Positions 8,407-16,446 of a stretch of DNA of 36,708 bases are shown one piece after another (the stretch's first letter is position 1; each line of letters starts with the position of its first letter). This DNA comes from an uncultured Ruminococcus sp. GTDB lineage: Bacteria; Bacillota; Clostridia; Oscillospirales; Ruminococcaceae. Where the stretch lies: positions 1 to 36,708 of the forward strand of contig UPZA01000019.1 in assembly GCA_900538575.1 (NCBI GenBank). The letters are read 5' to 3'. A program made the position numbers and the translations under genes. The notes under the pieces were generated by a model. It did not search any database. It was not told where the DNA came from and worked only from the letters and a program-made list of their open reading frames with translations.

Positions 8407-8971
8407 GTTCGTAAGTAGAGAGAATATTAAGAGCGACTTCTTTTCTTGTCTGTCTGGTATCCATTGCCTGTTTTTCAATATACCTGTGAGCCTGAGGCTC
8501 TGAAAACTTCAAATATTGTATTAGGCAGCATTTGGCTCTGTTGATCAAGCGTATTTCCTCAATTTTCGTCTGAAGCTTAAAATTTTCTGTTTGGAGTCCG
8601 AGCATTCTTGAACGTGTTGCTGAAACAAGCTTTATAGATTGATGAAATAAAGTTTTATTTACCGGTTTAGGGATAACGCAGACTCCGTAACAGCTTAGTT
8701 TATCTGAAACCTCGTCTGAGATATCAGATTTGCATATTAAAATTATTCCGGAATTTGAAGATTCAGCCGCCTTAATAGAAAGTTCGTGACCGAATTCATC
8801 CGACAGCGGAGTATTGATGACAATCAGCTCGTATTCGTTTTGATTTATGCATCTTCTTGCGTCGTTTCCGCTTTTTGTGCCGATGATCTGACCATAGCCC
8901 GATATCTTTAAAAGCTGAGACAGAAGCTCTATTCCTTTATCTGAACCTGAAGCCAACAGCACTCTGTCCAT
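8402..8971 (-). CDS. ANTAR-domain RNA-binding regulator with a degenerate receiver domain
   Basis: This is an antitermination regulator of the AmiR/NasR class, probably acting on nitrogen-regulated transcripts. The N-terminal ~120 residues have the layout of a receiver, but the acidic pair is missing (LLASGSDKG) and the phosphoacceptor position carries Asn (VINTPLSDEFG, Asn about residue 53), so classical phosphorylation is unlikely. A helical linker leads to a C-terminal ANTAR domain (about 134-186: RLINRAKCCLIQYLKFSE, then AHRYIEKQAMD), which binds twin hexaloop RNA hairpins. I chose the ATG at 8969-8971; a GTG at 8978-8980 is too close to the AAAGG site. It lies just behind glnA in one operon, a pairing common in clostridia. 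Confidence 0.85.
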   Translation of the reverse strand: MDRVLLASGSDKGIELLSQLLKISGYGQIIGTKSGNDARRCINQNEYELIVINTPLSDEFGHELSIKAAESSNSGIILICKSDISDEVSDKLSCYGVCVIPKPVNKTLFHQSIKLVSATRSRMLGLQTENFKLQTKIEEIRLINRAKCCLIQYLKFSEPQAHRYIEKQAMDTRQTRKEVALNILSTYEQ

Positions 8972-8985
8972 AAAATTCACAACCT

Positions 8986-10278
8986 TTAAATAATTTTAAA
9001 ATAATTTTCATTTTCGAAAGCAGGCTTGTTATCCGATAAATTATATTCCGTCAAATCGTATTCAAGTCGCTTAAATACGGCCTCATATATTTCAGGCGAC
9101 AGATTTTCTTTTACAAAACCGCTTGATTTAGCGAGCTTCAGCGCTTCTTCCAGATTATTCGGAAGTTCCGCGAAGTTTCCTGTCGACGAGCAGGTAAAGG
9201 TATCCTTTCCTAAAACAGAATGATTTTCAATACCTTCAAATCCTGCGGCGAGCAGCAGCTTGAAAACAATATAGGGATTGCATGCGGCGTCAGCGGAACG
9301 CACTTCTATTCTCGGATGTTTCCCGCCGGCGGTGTAAGGTATTCTTATAAGCTGCGAATGATTTTCAAAGGACCAGTTTACATACTTAGGGGCAAAGTTT
9401 TCGCCAAGACGCTTATAGGAGTTTGTAATGGGATTAAGAAAGCAAGTTATTTCGCGTATTCTGTTTAAAATGCCGGCGATAAACTGGCTGCCCTTTTCCG
9501 TCTGAGTATCGGCGGACGGCGAAAATATAAATTCTCCTCCGTTTTTAACAGCGATGCTTATGTGAAGTCCGCAGCCCGGTTTTTTTTCAATAGGCTTTGG
9601 CATAAAGGTTGCGAATAATCCGTTCTGAGCGGCAACGTTTTTAACTACCGTTTTGTAATATATCATGTTGTCGGCAGCGGTAAGTACGTCGCTTCTTGTA
9701 AAATCAATTTCGTTTTGTCCGGGGCCGTGGGTATGCCTGGAGCTTTGCGGGCTGAATCCCATTTCCTCCAGCGAAAGGCAAATTTCACGTCTTACGTTTT
9801 CACATTTGTCAAGAGGAGCTATATCAAGATAGCTTGCCTGATCGTGAGGAGTTCTTGTAGGCTCTCCTTCGTCGTCGGTGTTAAAAAGATAGAATTCACA
9901 TTTTGTACCTATTTCGCAGGTATAGTTCTTTTCGCGCATTTTTTCTATATAGCTGCTAAGCTCATGCCTTAGATCGCCTTTATAGGGAGTTCCGTCAGTG
10001 CACATTATATTACAGAAAAATCTGATAACTCTGCCGGATTTGGGACGCCACGGCAGTACTGAAAGCGTTGATATATCCGGAAAAAGCAGAAGATCGGCGT
10101 GACATCCCGCGAGGGTTGTAGCGTCGAAAGCAATGCCGTGTTCAAACGCATATGAAAGCTGATCCGGCATAATCGCAATATTTTTTAATTGTCCGTAAAT
10201 ATCTGTAAATGTAAGCCTTATAAATTTAACGTCGTTTTCTTCCACAAAGCTTAATATTTCCTTTGGAGAATAATTCAT
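8986..10278 (-). CDS. glnA: Type I glutamine synthetase, divergent
   Basis: Makes glutamine from glutamate, ammonia and ATP. The 430-residue protein shows the family order: a beta-grasp N-terminus (FIRLTFTDIYGQLKN), the GPGQNEIDF metal-ligand motif, GCGLHISI (usual form GSGxHxH), the NSYKRL loop, and RIEVRSADAACNPY with the substrate-binding Arg and a metal Glu. Departures are FDATTLAG where FDGSS or FDAS is usual, and Lys126 in IGTKCEFYLF where most relatives have Glu; the codon is AAA, one base from GAA. The companion Glu128 is intact. It has its own promoter and a structured leader, and is followed after a 14-nt gap by the ANTAR gene. Sure of family; full activity is uncertain. Confidence 0.9.
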   Translation of the reverse strand: MNYSPKEILSFVEENDVKFIRLTFTDIYGQLKNIAIMPDQLSYAFEHGIAFDATTLAGCHADLLLFPDISTLSVLPWRPKSGRVIRFFCNIMCTDGTPYKGDLRHELSSYIEKMREKNYTCEIGTKCEFYLFNTDDEGEPTRTPHDQASYLDIAPLDKCENVRREICLSLEEMGFSPQSSRHTHGPGQNEIDFTRSDVLTAADNMIYYKTVVKNVAAQNGLFATFMPKPIEKKPGCGLHISIAVKNGGEFIFSPSADTQTEKGSQFIAGILNRIREITCFLNPITNSYKRLGENFAPKYVNWSFENHSQLIRIPYTAGGKHPRIEVRSADAACNPYIVFKLLLAAGFEGIENHSVLGKDTFTCSSTGNFAELPNNLEEALKLAKSSGFVKENLSPEIYEAVFKRLEYDLTEYNLSDNKPAFENENYFKII

Positions 10279-10350
10279 TTTTTAAGCTCCATTCTCAGCC
10301 GGTTATTTTTATTTTTTCCTGTTTTTCGGCTGCAAAAGCAGGGAAACAAT
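10279..10350 (-). promoter_or_regulatory. Structured 5' leader of glnA (possible ANTAR target)
   Basis: Between the promoter and the ATG the minus-strand RNA has two competing pairings: CTGC-TTTT-GCAG (a tight hairpin), and CAGCCG (plus coordinates 10327-10332) with CGGCTG (10296-10301), which is close to the GGAG ribosome site. The two share the GCAG bases and exclude each other. No clear pair of hexaloop hairpins or terminator T-run is seen, so the ANTAR link is inferred from gene order. Confidence 0.35.
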
Positions 10351-10357
10351 ATCTATA

Positions 10358-10386
10358 ATTATACATTATTTTTAGCTGTCTGTAAA
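10358..10386 (-). promoter_or_regulatory. glnA: Promoter of glnA-ANTAR operon
   Basis: Minus strand TTTACA (10381-10386), 17 nt, TATAAT (10358-10363). A near-consensus promoter placing the transcript start about 70 nt before the glnA start codon. Confidence 0.7.
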
Positions 10387-10557
10387 GATACGATGATAAT
10401 TTTAAATAAAGCTGGATTCGACATAAATTGTGAACATTTTGTAAATAATCTCAAAAAATATTGATTAATTATTAAAAGTAGTATAAAATTTATTATGATG
10501 TTTATAAAATATACGAAATATTAAACGTTAACAGAATCTTAATCAAGGGGGATATGT

Positions 10558-11298
10558 ATGCTGAGGATTGCTGTTTGCGATGATGAAACAGAAACTGTTA
10601 AAATAGTAAATAAAATACTTTCAAGCTATTGTGAAAAAAAGCTTATAAATTACAAGATTCATAAATTCAGCGATGGCAATGAGCTTCTTAATGCAAAGGA
10701 GTGCTTCGACATGATTTTTCTTGATACGGAAATGAAATCTTCCAATGGAATAGAAATAGGACGTAATATAAGGGCTAATAACAGCCGTGTCGCAATAGTT
10801 TATATTACAAGCTTTGTAGAAAATTGGCGCAGAGCTTATAAGGTTCATGCATTTGATTTTATAACGAAGCCGTTTACGGATTATGAAATATATTCGGTAA
10901 TGGACGACTATCTTGCCGTAGTACATGCAGATGAAGAAAGAAAGCTGATGTTTCCGACAGACGACGGAACAATTTGCCTTAGCATTAATGATATTTATTA
11001 CTTTATGTATGAATCCAAAAAAAAAGTTTATGTACATACGTCTAATGAAAGAATCCTGGTTAAACAGCACTTAATGGAAATTTATTCTAATCTGGATAAA
11101 AGTCGATTTTATAGATCAAGAAGGGACTGTATATTAAATTTAAAATATGTTAAGAAAATCAAAAATAATTTTGTGATTGTTATGAGAAACGGCGATTTGC
11201 TGCCGTTGGCGCAGAGGAAGAAGGATGAATTTGTTGCAATGCTCACAAAGGAATATGTTAATAGTATGAAGGGAGGTTGTAAAAGCTTGAGCGATTAA
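10558..11298 (+). CDS. LytTR-family response regulator (AgrA/ComE-like)
   Basis: This 246-residue transcription factor has an N-terminal receiver (residues 1-120: acidic pair CDDE, phosphoacceptor Asp56 in IFLDTEM, Thr/Ser in VYITSF, Lys in FITKPF) and a C-terminal LytTR DNA-binding domain (about 135-235; RFYRSRRDCILNLKYVKKI is the family signature). LytTR regulators bind pairs of short direct repeats about two helical turns apart and often serve peptide quorum sensing and bacteriocin control. No histidine kinase is in the window. A strong AAGGGGGAT site precedes the ATG, and its own terminator follows. Twin repeats of exactly this geometry sit in front of both downstream operons, so it is the likely regulator of the peptide cluster. 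Confidence 0.92.
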   Translation: MLRIAVCDDETETVKIVNKILSSYCEKKLINYKIHKFSDGNELLNAKECFDMIFLDTEMKSSNGIEIGRNIRANNSRVAIVYITSFVENWRRAYKVHAFDFITKPFTDYEIYSVMDDYLAVVHADEERKLMFPTDDGTICLSINDIYYFMYESKKKVYVHTSNERILVKQHLMEIYSNLDKSRFYRSRRDCILNLKYVKKIKNNFVIVMRNGDLLPLAQRKKDEFVAMLTKEYVNSMKGGCKSLSD

Positions 11299-11342
11299 AA
11301 ATATAAGTTTAGGAAATAATTCGATTTTAATTAAATACGGGA

Positions 11343-11377
11343 AAAATGGCATAAGCTTTCAACTTATGTCATTTTTT
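11343..11377 (+). terminator. Terminator of the LytTR regulator gene
   Basis: AAAATGGCATAAG (11343-11355) pairs with CTTATGTCATTTT (11363-11375), 13 bp with one G-U, 7-nt loop, then a T-run to 11377. It ends one base before the first regulator repeat, so the regulator is transcribed separately from operon A. Confidence 0.8.
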
Positions 11378-11378
11378 G

Positions 11379-11408
11379 GCATTCAGGGCTGAATTTGGTG
11401 CATTCAGG
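11379..11408 (+). promoter_or_regulatory. Twin LytTR-type operator of operon A
   Basis: GCATTCAGG occurs at 11379-11387 and again at 11400-11408, 21 bp start to start with 12 nt between copies. Nine-base repeats separated by 12-13 nt are the usual site for AgrA/ComE/PlnC-type LytTR regulators, and the TTCAG core resembles ComE-type boxes. The second copy ends 9 nt before the -35 box, suited to activation. Confidence 0.8.
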
Positions 11409-11417
11409 ACAAAACTA

Positions 11418-11446
11418 TTGAAATTTTTGGTAAAGTATATTATACT
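11418..11446 (+). promoter_or_regulatory. Promoter of operon A
   Basis: TTGAAA (11418-11423), 17 nt, TATACT (11441-11446), placed 9 nt after the second GCATTCAGG repeat. Both hexamers and all spacings are the same as in the promoter of operon B. Confidence 0.8.
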
Positions 11447-11565
11447 AATATTGTAGAAATCAATAATAATGTATTTATTTTCTATAAAATATGTTGATGT
11501 TATAAAAATCTTATTATATAACTATTTTGCAAAGTTGGTGATTTCTTATTAATATATATAATATA

Positions 11566-13023
11566 TTGAACAATTATCGATATTCTTCTAAAACAGCCAT
11601 AATTTACAAAAACAAAAGAATTGCATATAAAGAATTGGTATCCTATTCAAATAATTTGTCAGAGCTTATAACTAATAGCTGCGGGAAGGGAAAACAGCCT
11701 CTTGGGATATTTCTACCGAATTCTTCAGACTATGCCGTGGCTTTTTTTGCGGTTGCTTATTCAGATAATGTGGTTGTTCCGTTTAACGTTAATATGAAAA
11801 AAACTGAATTGGATAGAATAATAAAATATCTTGACATAAGCGTTATTATAACAAACGAATTATTTTACGACAGATTAGTCGATCTAACTGAGAAAAAAAT
11901 ATCAATAATATGTCTTAAAAATAACGGTGAAGCTGAAATTTATAATTTATGTAATGTAAAAGGTAATCGTCTGTACGATAAAGAGGAACTTAAAGATGTT
12001 GCAATGATTCTTCACACTTCGGGTTCTCTTGGTTGTCCGAAAAGCGTAATGCTTACACACGAAAATTTGATGTCATGCGTTAAATCAATCGTAACGGATT
12101 TAAAAATCACAGAAAAAGACGTAACGTTGATTTTTCTGCCGATGTATTATATTTCTGCGGTAGTATCTCAGTTTTTAACGCATTTATATGCAGGCGGCGC
12201 AGTATCTTTTATGGAAACCTTATTTTCGCCGGTTAATCTCTTTTACAGCTTAAAAAATTTCAGTATAACCAATTTCTCATGCGTACCTTATATGCTGCTT
12301 GAAATATTGAATCAAAAGGAAAAAATTATGAATTATGAAATATCTTCATTAAGATATGTTTGCTTCGGCGGTGCGCCTGCTCCCGGGAGAAAGATAAATG
12401 AATTGGCAAATTTGTTTCCGGACGTTCAATTTGTTAAAACCTACGGATTAACAGAATCTTCTACCAGAGTATCGCATTACTTTGAAGATAAAAATACAAT
12501 TAACAATAACTGCGTAGGAAAACATATACCCGATGTCAAATATATAATAGTAGATGAAAACGATAATGAATGTAAAACCGGAGAAATAGGGGAGATAGCC
12601 GTAAAGGGAAATAATGTTATGAAGGGCTATTATTTGAGACGCAGAGAAACGGAAATGGCTTTGAGAAACGGATGGCTGCATACCGGAGATCTTGGCTGGA
12701 TTGATAATGAAAATAATTTATATGTAGTGGGAAGAAAGAAAAATATTATAATTCGGGGCGGTGAAAATATTTATCCCGAGGAAATAGAGGATATTCTTAA
12801 TAATCATCCGAATATAAAGGAATCTTTGGTTTATGGGGTTTATCACGAAACGTTAGGAGAAGTTCCGGAGGCGGAAATCACTTTAAATTCAGAAGGTGAT
12901 TTTAATTTACAAGAATTAATTAATTATTGCTATAATAATTTGTCAAATTCAAAGGTTCCATTAAGATTTAAAGTGGTAGACGGAATTGATAAAACCAGTA
13001 ACGGTAAAATTTCAAGAAATTAA
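11566..13023 (+). CDS. Class I adenylate-forming acyl ligase (AMP-binding enzyme)
   Basis: Activates a carboxylic acid as acyl-AMP and probably passes it to the carrier protein encoded next. Motifs in order: the AMP-binding loop HTSGSLGCPK (about 150-159), KTYGLTESS, HTGDLGWID with the ribose-binding Asp, the hinge GRKKNIIIRGGENIYP, and the catalytic lysine near the end in NGKISRN (Lys481). At 485 residues it is a stand-alone ligase. The start is uncertain: TTG at 11566 has no ribosome site, while GGTGAT at 11537-11542 lies 5 nt before an in-frame ATT at 11548 that would add six residues (INIYNI). It is the first gene of operon A. The substrate cannot be read from the sequence. Confidence 0.9.
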   Translation: MNNYRYSSKTAIIYKNKRIAYKELVSYSNNLSELITNSCGKGKQPLGIFLPNSSDYAVAFFAVAYSDNVVVPFNVNMKKTELDRIIKYLDISVIITNELFYDRLVDLTEKKISIICLKNNGEAEIYNLCNVKGNRLYDKEELKDVAMILHTSGSLGCPKSVMLTHENLMSCVKSIVTDLKITEKDVTLIFLPMYYISAVVSQFLTHLYAGGAVSFMETLFSPVNLFYSLKNFSITNFSCVPYMLLEILNQKEKIMNYEISSLRYVCFGGAPAPGRKINELANLFPDVQFVKTYGLTESSTRVSHYFEDKNTINNNCVGKHIPDVKYIIVDENDNECKTGEIGEIAVKGNNVMKGYYLRRRETEMALRNGWLHTGDLGWIDNENNLYVVGRKKNIIIRGGENIYPEEIEDILNNHPNIKESLVYGVYHETLGEVPEAEITLNSEGDFNLQELINYCYNNLSNSKVPLRFKVVDGIDKTSNGKISRN

Positions 13024-13039
13024 AAAAAGGAGAATAAAA

Positions 13040-13309
13040 GTGGCTGATAATTATAATTTGGAAGATGGTCTGAAAAAGCTTATTATTGAAAATACTTATG
13101 TTTTATTATCGGACAAGGATTTTACAGAATATTCGGATTTGATTACAGACTTCGGATATGATTCGCTATCTATAATAAGACTGATTGCGGATATTGAAAG
13201 AACGTTTAATATAGAATTTGAAATAAACGAGCTTGTTTCAGAGATTATTTCTAAGTATGGAAATCTTAAAAAAATTGTTGCTGAAAAAATAGGCGCGGAG
13301 GTTTATTAA
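13040..13309 (+). CDS. Acyl carrier protein
   Basis: This 89-residue carrier has the phosphopantetheine site FGYDSLSII, with Ser42 as the attachment residue, then the helix LIADIERTFNIEFE typical of ACPs. It carries acyl groups as thioesters and is the natural partner of the ligase encoded just upstream. The GTG at 13040 is chosen because AAAAGGAGAA lies right before it; an open frame extends upstream to 12986 but overlaps the ligase gene without a ribosome site. The stop abuts the next start with no gap. Being outside any fatty-acid gene cluster, it probably serves the peptide pathway. Confidence 0.93.
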   Translation: MADNYNLEDGLKKLIIENTYVLLSDKDFTEYSDLITDFGYDSLSIIRLIADIERTFNIEFEINELVSEIISKYGNLKKIVAEKIGAEVY

Positions 13310-14569
13310 ATGAACGGTATTGGTTTATCTGATTTGATACATTATGCGTATGATCATGTAATTTATTATAAAAAAATATTTGATGATAAAAATATAGACG
13401 TAACGTCGATTAAAGCTCCGGAAGATTTAAAGAATTTACCTGTTCTGACAAAAGATGTAATACAGGAAAATTCAATGATGTTTGTTTCTGACGAGTATCA
13501 AAAATATCCTAAAAATGAAAATATAGTTTTAAAAAGAACCTCGGGTTCTACCGGTAAATTTCTTAAAATTTTTTGGGATTATAAGGACGATATTAAATCC
13601 TTAATGCCTTTATGGATTTTAAGAAGCCGTTTATATGGGATTGATCCGGATATGAAATGGTGCAGCTTTTATTCCTCAAGGTATGAGGGCAACAAAATTA
13701 AGCAATTGATTCCTCGTGAGCTGGATATGAACGGAAGACATATGGGGTTTTCTAAAATCGGTCTTACGTATGATAGAATTGCTGAAATTTATAAGGATAT
13801 AATAAGCTTTAATCCGGATTGGATGTTGCTTCAGCCCAGTATTGCATATCTGATGGCTCAGATAGTAAAGCAATATAATATGAAGATTCCGACGAATCTG
13901 AAGCATATAGAGTTAAGCGGCGAGTATTTATTTGACAGCTACAGAAAACAGATAAACGAGGTATTCGGCATAGATCCTGTTAATCAGTATGGCTGCAATG
14001 AAGCGAATGAAATTGCTTATGAATGCAAATGTCATAATATGCATGTGATTGAAAACAATGTTATTGTCGAAGTGCTAAAGGATGGTATTCCCGTATTAAA
14101 TGAAGAGGGAGATATTTATATTACCTCTTTGAAAAACTACGCTATGCCGTTTATTAGATATGAAACCGGCGATAGGGGAATTTTAAAAACTGACCATATA
14201 TGCAAGTGCGGCAATAAATCGCCGGTATTGATTGTATTGTCGGGAAGATCCAGCGATTTTATAACTTTAGAAAACGGAGAAAAGCTCAATAGCTATGTGT
14301 TAATTAATATAATAGAATATACAAATGAAAGCATGTCTTCGGCAATAAAACAATTTCAGATAATTCAAACGGCTTTGAACTGTTTTAATGTGAATCTGGT
14401 TATTAAAAAGGATTATTCAGGCTGGAAGGACGCTATTGAAGAATGCTTTTTGGATAATATTCAGGAAGAAGCGCTGAGAAAGGCAGAATGGAAATTTAAT
14501 TTCAGCGAGAATATATGTCCCGATGAGATGACGGGTAAATACAAATATTTTATCAGCAGATTAAAATAA
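13310..14569 (+). CDS. PaaK/CapK-like adenylate-forming enzyme
   Basis: This 419-residue member of the phenylacetate-CoA ligase/CapK branch has the phosphate loop LKRTSGSTGKF (about residues 74-84), a central QYGCNEANEIAYEC region matching the A5 motif, RYETGDRGILKTD with the ribose-binding Asp, and CKCGN followed by the GRSSDF hinge. Such enzymes activate aryl or acyl acids as adenylates; some act without CoA in secondary metabolism. It starts directly after the ACP stop with GGAGG ahead of it. With the first ligase and the ACP it makes an acyl-activation module. Which ligase loads the ACP, and with what, is unknown. Confidence 0.85.
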   Translation: MNGIGLSDLIHYAYDHVIYYKKIFDDKNIDVTSIKAPEDLKNLPVLTKDVIQENSMMFVSDEYQKYPKNENIVLKRTSGSTGKFLKIFWDYKDDIKSLMPLWILRSRLYGIDPDMKWCSFYSSRYEGNKIKQLIPRELDMNGRHMGFSKIGLTYDRIAEIYKDIISFNPDWMLLQPSIAYLMAQIVKQYNMKIPTNLKHIELSGEYLFDSYRKQINEVFGIDPVNQYGCNEANEIAYECKCHNMHVIENNVIVEVLKDGIPVLNEEGDIYITSLKNYAMPFIRYETGDRGILKTDHICKCGNKSPVLIVLSGRSSDFITLENGEKLNSYVLINIIEYTNESMSSAIKQFQIIQTALNCFNVNLVIKKDYSGWKDAIEECFLDNIQEEALRKAEWKFNFSENICPDEMTGKYKYFISRLK

Positions 14570-14611
14570 TTCCTATAATATTTTTAATTGCTGATAAGGA
14601 TAGGAAGTAAT

Positions 14612-16414
14612 ATGAAAAAACTGTTCGAAAAGATCAAAGCCTTCCTTGATATAATATTTTTCAGTCTAAAGCTGACTGTGCAGGCCTCTCCGAAATATTT
14701 TAGCTTTTATATATTGCTGAGCGTATTTGTCATTATTCTTCCTTTTGCCGTTATTTATGTTTCGAGTCTATTGATTGATCTGCTGGCAGGCGTCTCTGAG
14801 AACAGCGTAAGGCATGAGATGATCAAATCTTTAGCCGTTTTGATAGTCTCGCTTTTATTTCTTAATGTTATGAGTAAAACGGTTGAATCCATAAAGCTTT
14901 ATTTAGAAGGATTATATAATGAAGTAATAACTATAAAAATCAAACATCAGATAATGGAAAAGGCGGCAGGTATAGACTTATATTGCTTTGATTCTCATGA
15001 ATTTTATGATGAAATAAATGACGCCAGCAATAATAGTACGTTTATAATTCAGATATCATTTCAGGTGCTGGACTTTATTCGTTATTTTGTACAGTTTTGT
15101 ATCGCCTTTGCAAGTCTGTTATTCTGGAATTATATTTTGCCGTTTTTTTTAGTAATATCGGTTATTCCAAGTATTTTAATGAAGAATAAGCAGTTAGAGT
15201 CTGTTTATAGCTTTCAAAGAGAGCATATGAAGGATGAGCGTAAAATTTATTACATTATGAATATGGCCTTGAGCAGGGAATATGCCAAGGACATCAGGAT
15301 TTATAACTTGTTTCCGTTGCTTAGCTCAAAAATTATGAACACATGGAATCATTTATATAGATCCAAAAAAAAGATAACAAAAAAATATACTAAAATTCTG
15401 GTTGCCGCAGATATATTGCCGGAGATGACAACAATAATAATATTGTTTTTACTTGGGCTTTCTGTTATTGAAGGAAGCGGGACAATCGGAGATTTCAACT
15501 ATTATCAGGGAATAATAGGGCAGGTTATTGCCGGCTTATATATGATTATTTATAATTATGGTCAGATATATGACGGAAAGATCCGTATTAATAATTATTT
15601 GAATTTCATTCATTTTGAAAATAAAGTCAGGGACGAAGGAAAAATTATTTTAAATAAATCCGATTTTGAAATTGAATTCAGGAATGTCAGCTTTAAATAT
15701 AAAGAGAATTCTAATTTTACTCTTAAAAATCTTAATTTTAAGTTAAACTGTAATCAAAAAATAGCTTTAGTAGGAGTAAACGGAAGCGGAAAAACGTCGA
15801 TTATTAAATTACTGCTGAGATTCTACGACCCGAATGAGGGTGTAATCTTAGTTGATAATAAGGACATACGCGAATATACGGTTGAAAGCTTGAGAAAATG
15901 CTTTAGTCCAATGTTTCAGGATTATTGCAATTATGCTTTTACAGTTCGGGAAAATGTTTCTTTATCCGATTATAATGAATTTGAAAATGAAGAAAAAATT
16001 AAGTATGCGCTGGATAAAAGCGGTGCAAAAGGGTTTGTTGATAATTTTCCCGGCAAAATCAATACGTATTTAACTCGCCAGTATGAGGACGGAGAAGAAT
16101 TATCCGGAGGTCAATGGCAGAAAATTGCGTTATCAAGAACATTTTTCAGGGATACGGTTATGTACATATTGGACGAACCGTCTTCGGCGCTGGACGCGGA
16201 AGCTGAAGATGAATTGTTCCGGCAATTCGAGGATTTGTATAAAAACAAGGGAGCTATTCTGATTTCACACAGGCTTTCCAATGTAAAGAGCGCCGATAAG
16301 ATAATTGTTATAGATAACGGAAAAGTTATAGAGCAGGGAACTCATAAAGAATTAATGTCTTTAAATAAAAAGTATGCTCATATGTATAAGCTACAGGCTA
16401 AGAAGTATGAATAA
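14612..16414 (+). CDS. ABC exporter (membrane domain fused to ATPase)
   Basis: This is a 600-residue half-transporter. The N-terminal membrane domain has about six helices (about residues 28-330). It is followed by the ATPase domain (about 345-600) with Walker A GVNGSGKTS, the signature LSGGQWQK, Walker B YILDEPSSALD and the H-loop SHRLSN. There is no C39 peptidase domain at the N-terminus, so leader removal must be done by another enzyme, plausibly the subtilase encoded next. I chose the ATG at 14612 with AGGAAG at 14602-14607; a TTG at 14588 in frame has no ribosome site. It probably exports the mature peptide. Some relatives carry lipids, which cannot be excluded. Confidence 0.9.
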   Translation: MKKLFEKIKAFLDIIFFSLKLTVQASPKYFSFYILLSVFVIILPFAVIYVSSLLIDLLAGVSENSVRHEMIKSLAVLIVSLLFLNVMSKTVESIKLYLEGLYNEVITIKIKHQIMEKAAGIDLYCFDSHEFYDEINDASNNSTFIIQISFQVLDFIRYFVQFCIAFASLLFWNYILPFFLVISVIPSILMKNKQLESVYSFQREHMKDERKIYYIMNMALSREYAKDIRIYNLFPLLSSKIMNTWNHLYRSKKKITKKYTKILVAADILPEMTTIIILFLLGLSVIEGSGTIGDFNYYQGIIGQVIAGLYMIIYNYGQIYDGKIRINNYLNFIHFENKVRDEGKIILNKSDFEIEFRNVSFKYKENSNFTLKNLNFKLNCNQKIALVGVNGSGKTSIIKLLLRFYDPNEGVILVDNKDIREYTVESLRKCFSPMFQDYCNYAFTVRENVSLSDYNEFENEEKIKYALDKSGAKGFVDNFPGKINTYLTRQYEDGEELSGGQWQKIALSRTFFRDTVMYILDEPSSALDAEAEDELFRQFEDLYKNKGAILISHRLSNVKSADKIIVIDNGKVIEQGTHKELMSLNKKYAHMYKLQAKKYE

Positions 16415-16446
16415 GCCGGAATTTAAACAGGGGAGAGCGTGTGTTT

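Noticed and set aside
10461..10487. Promoter of the LytTR regulator gene (TTGATT and TATAAA)
   Set aside because: Only 15 nt apart and weak boxes; some promoter must exist in 10400-10540, but I cannot place it with confidence.
12986..13039. Upstream extension of the ACP frame
   Set aside because: It overlaps the ligase gene and lacks a ribosome site; the GTG at 13040 has a clear AGGAG and gives a standard ACP length.
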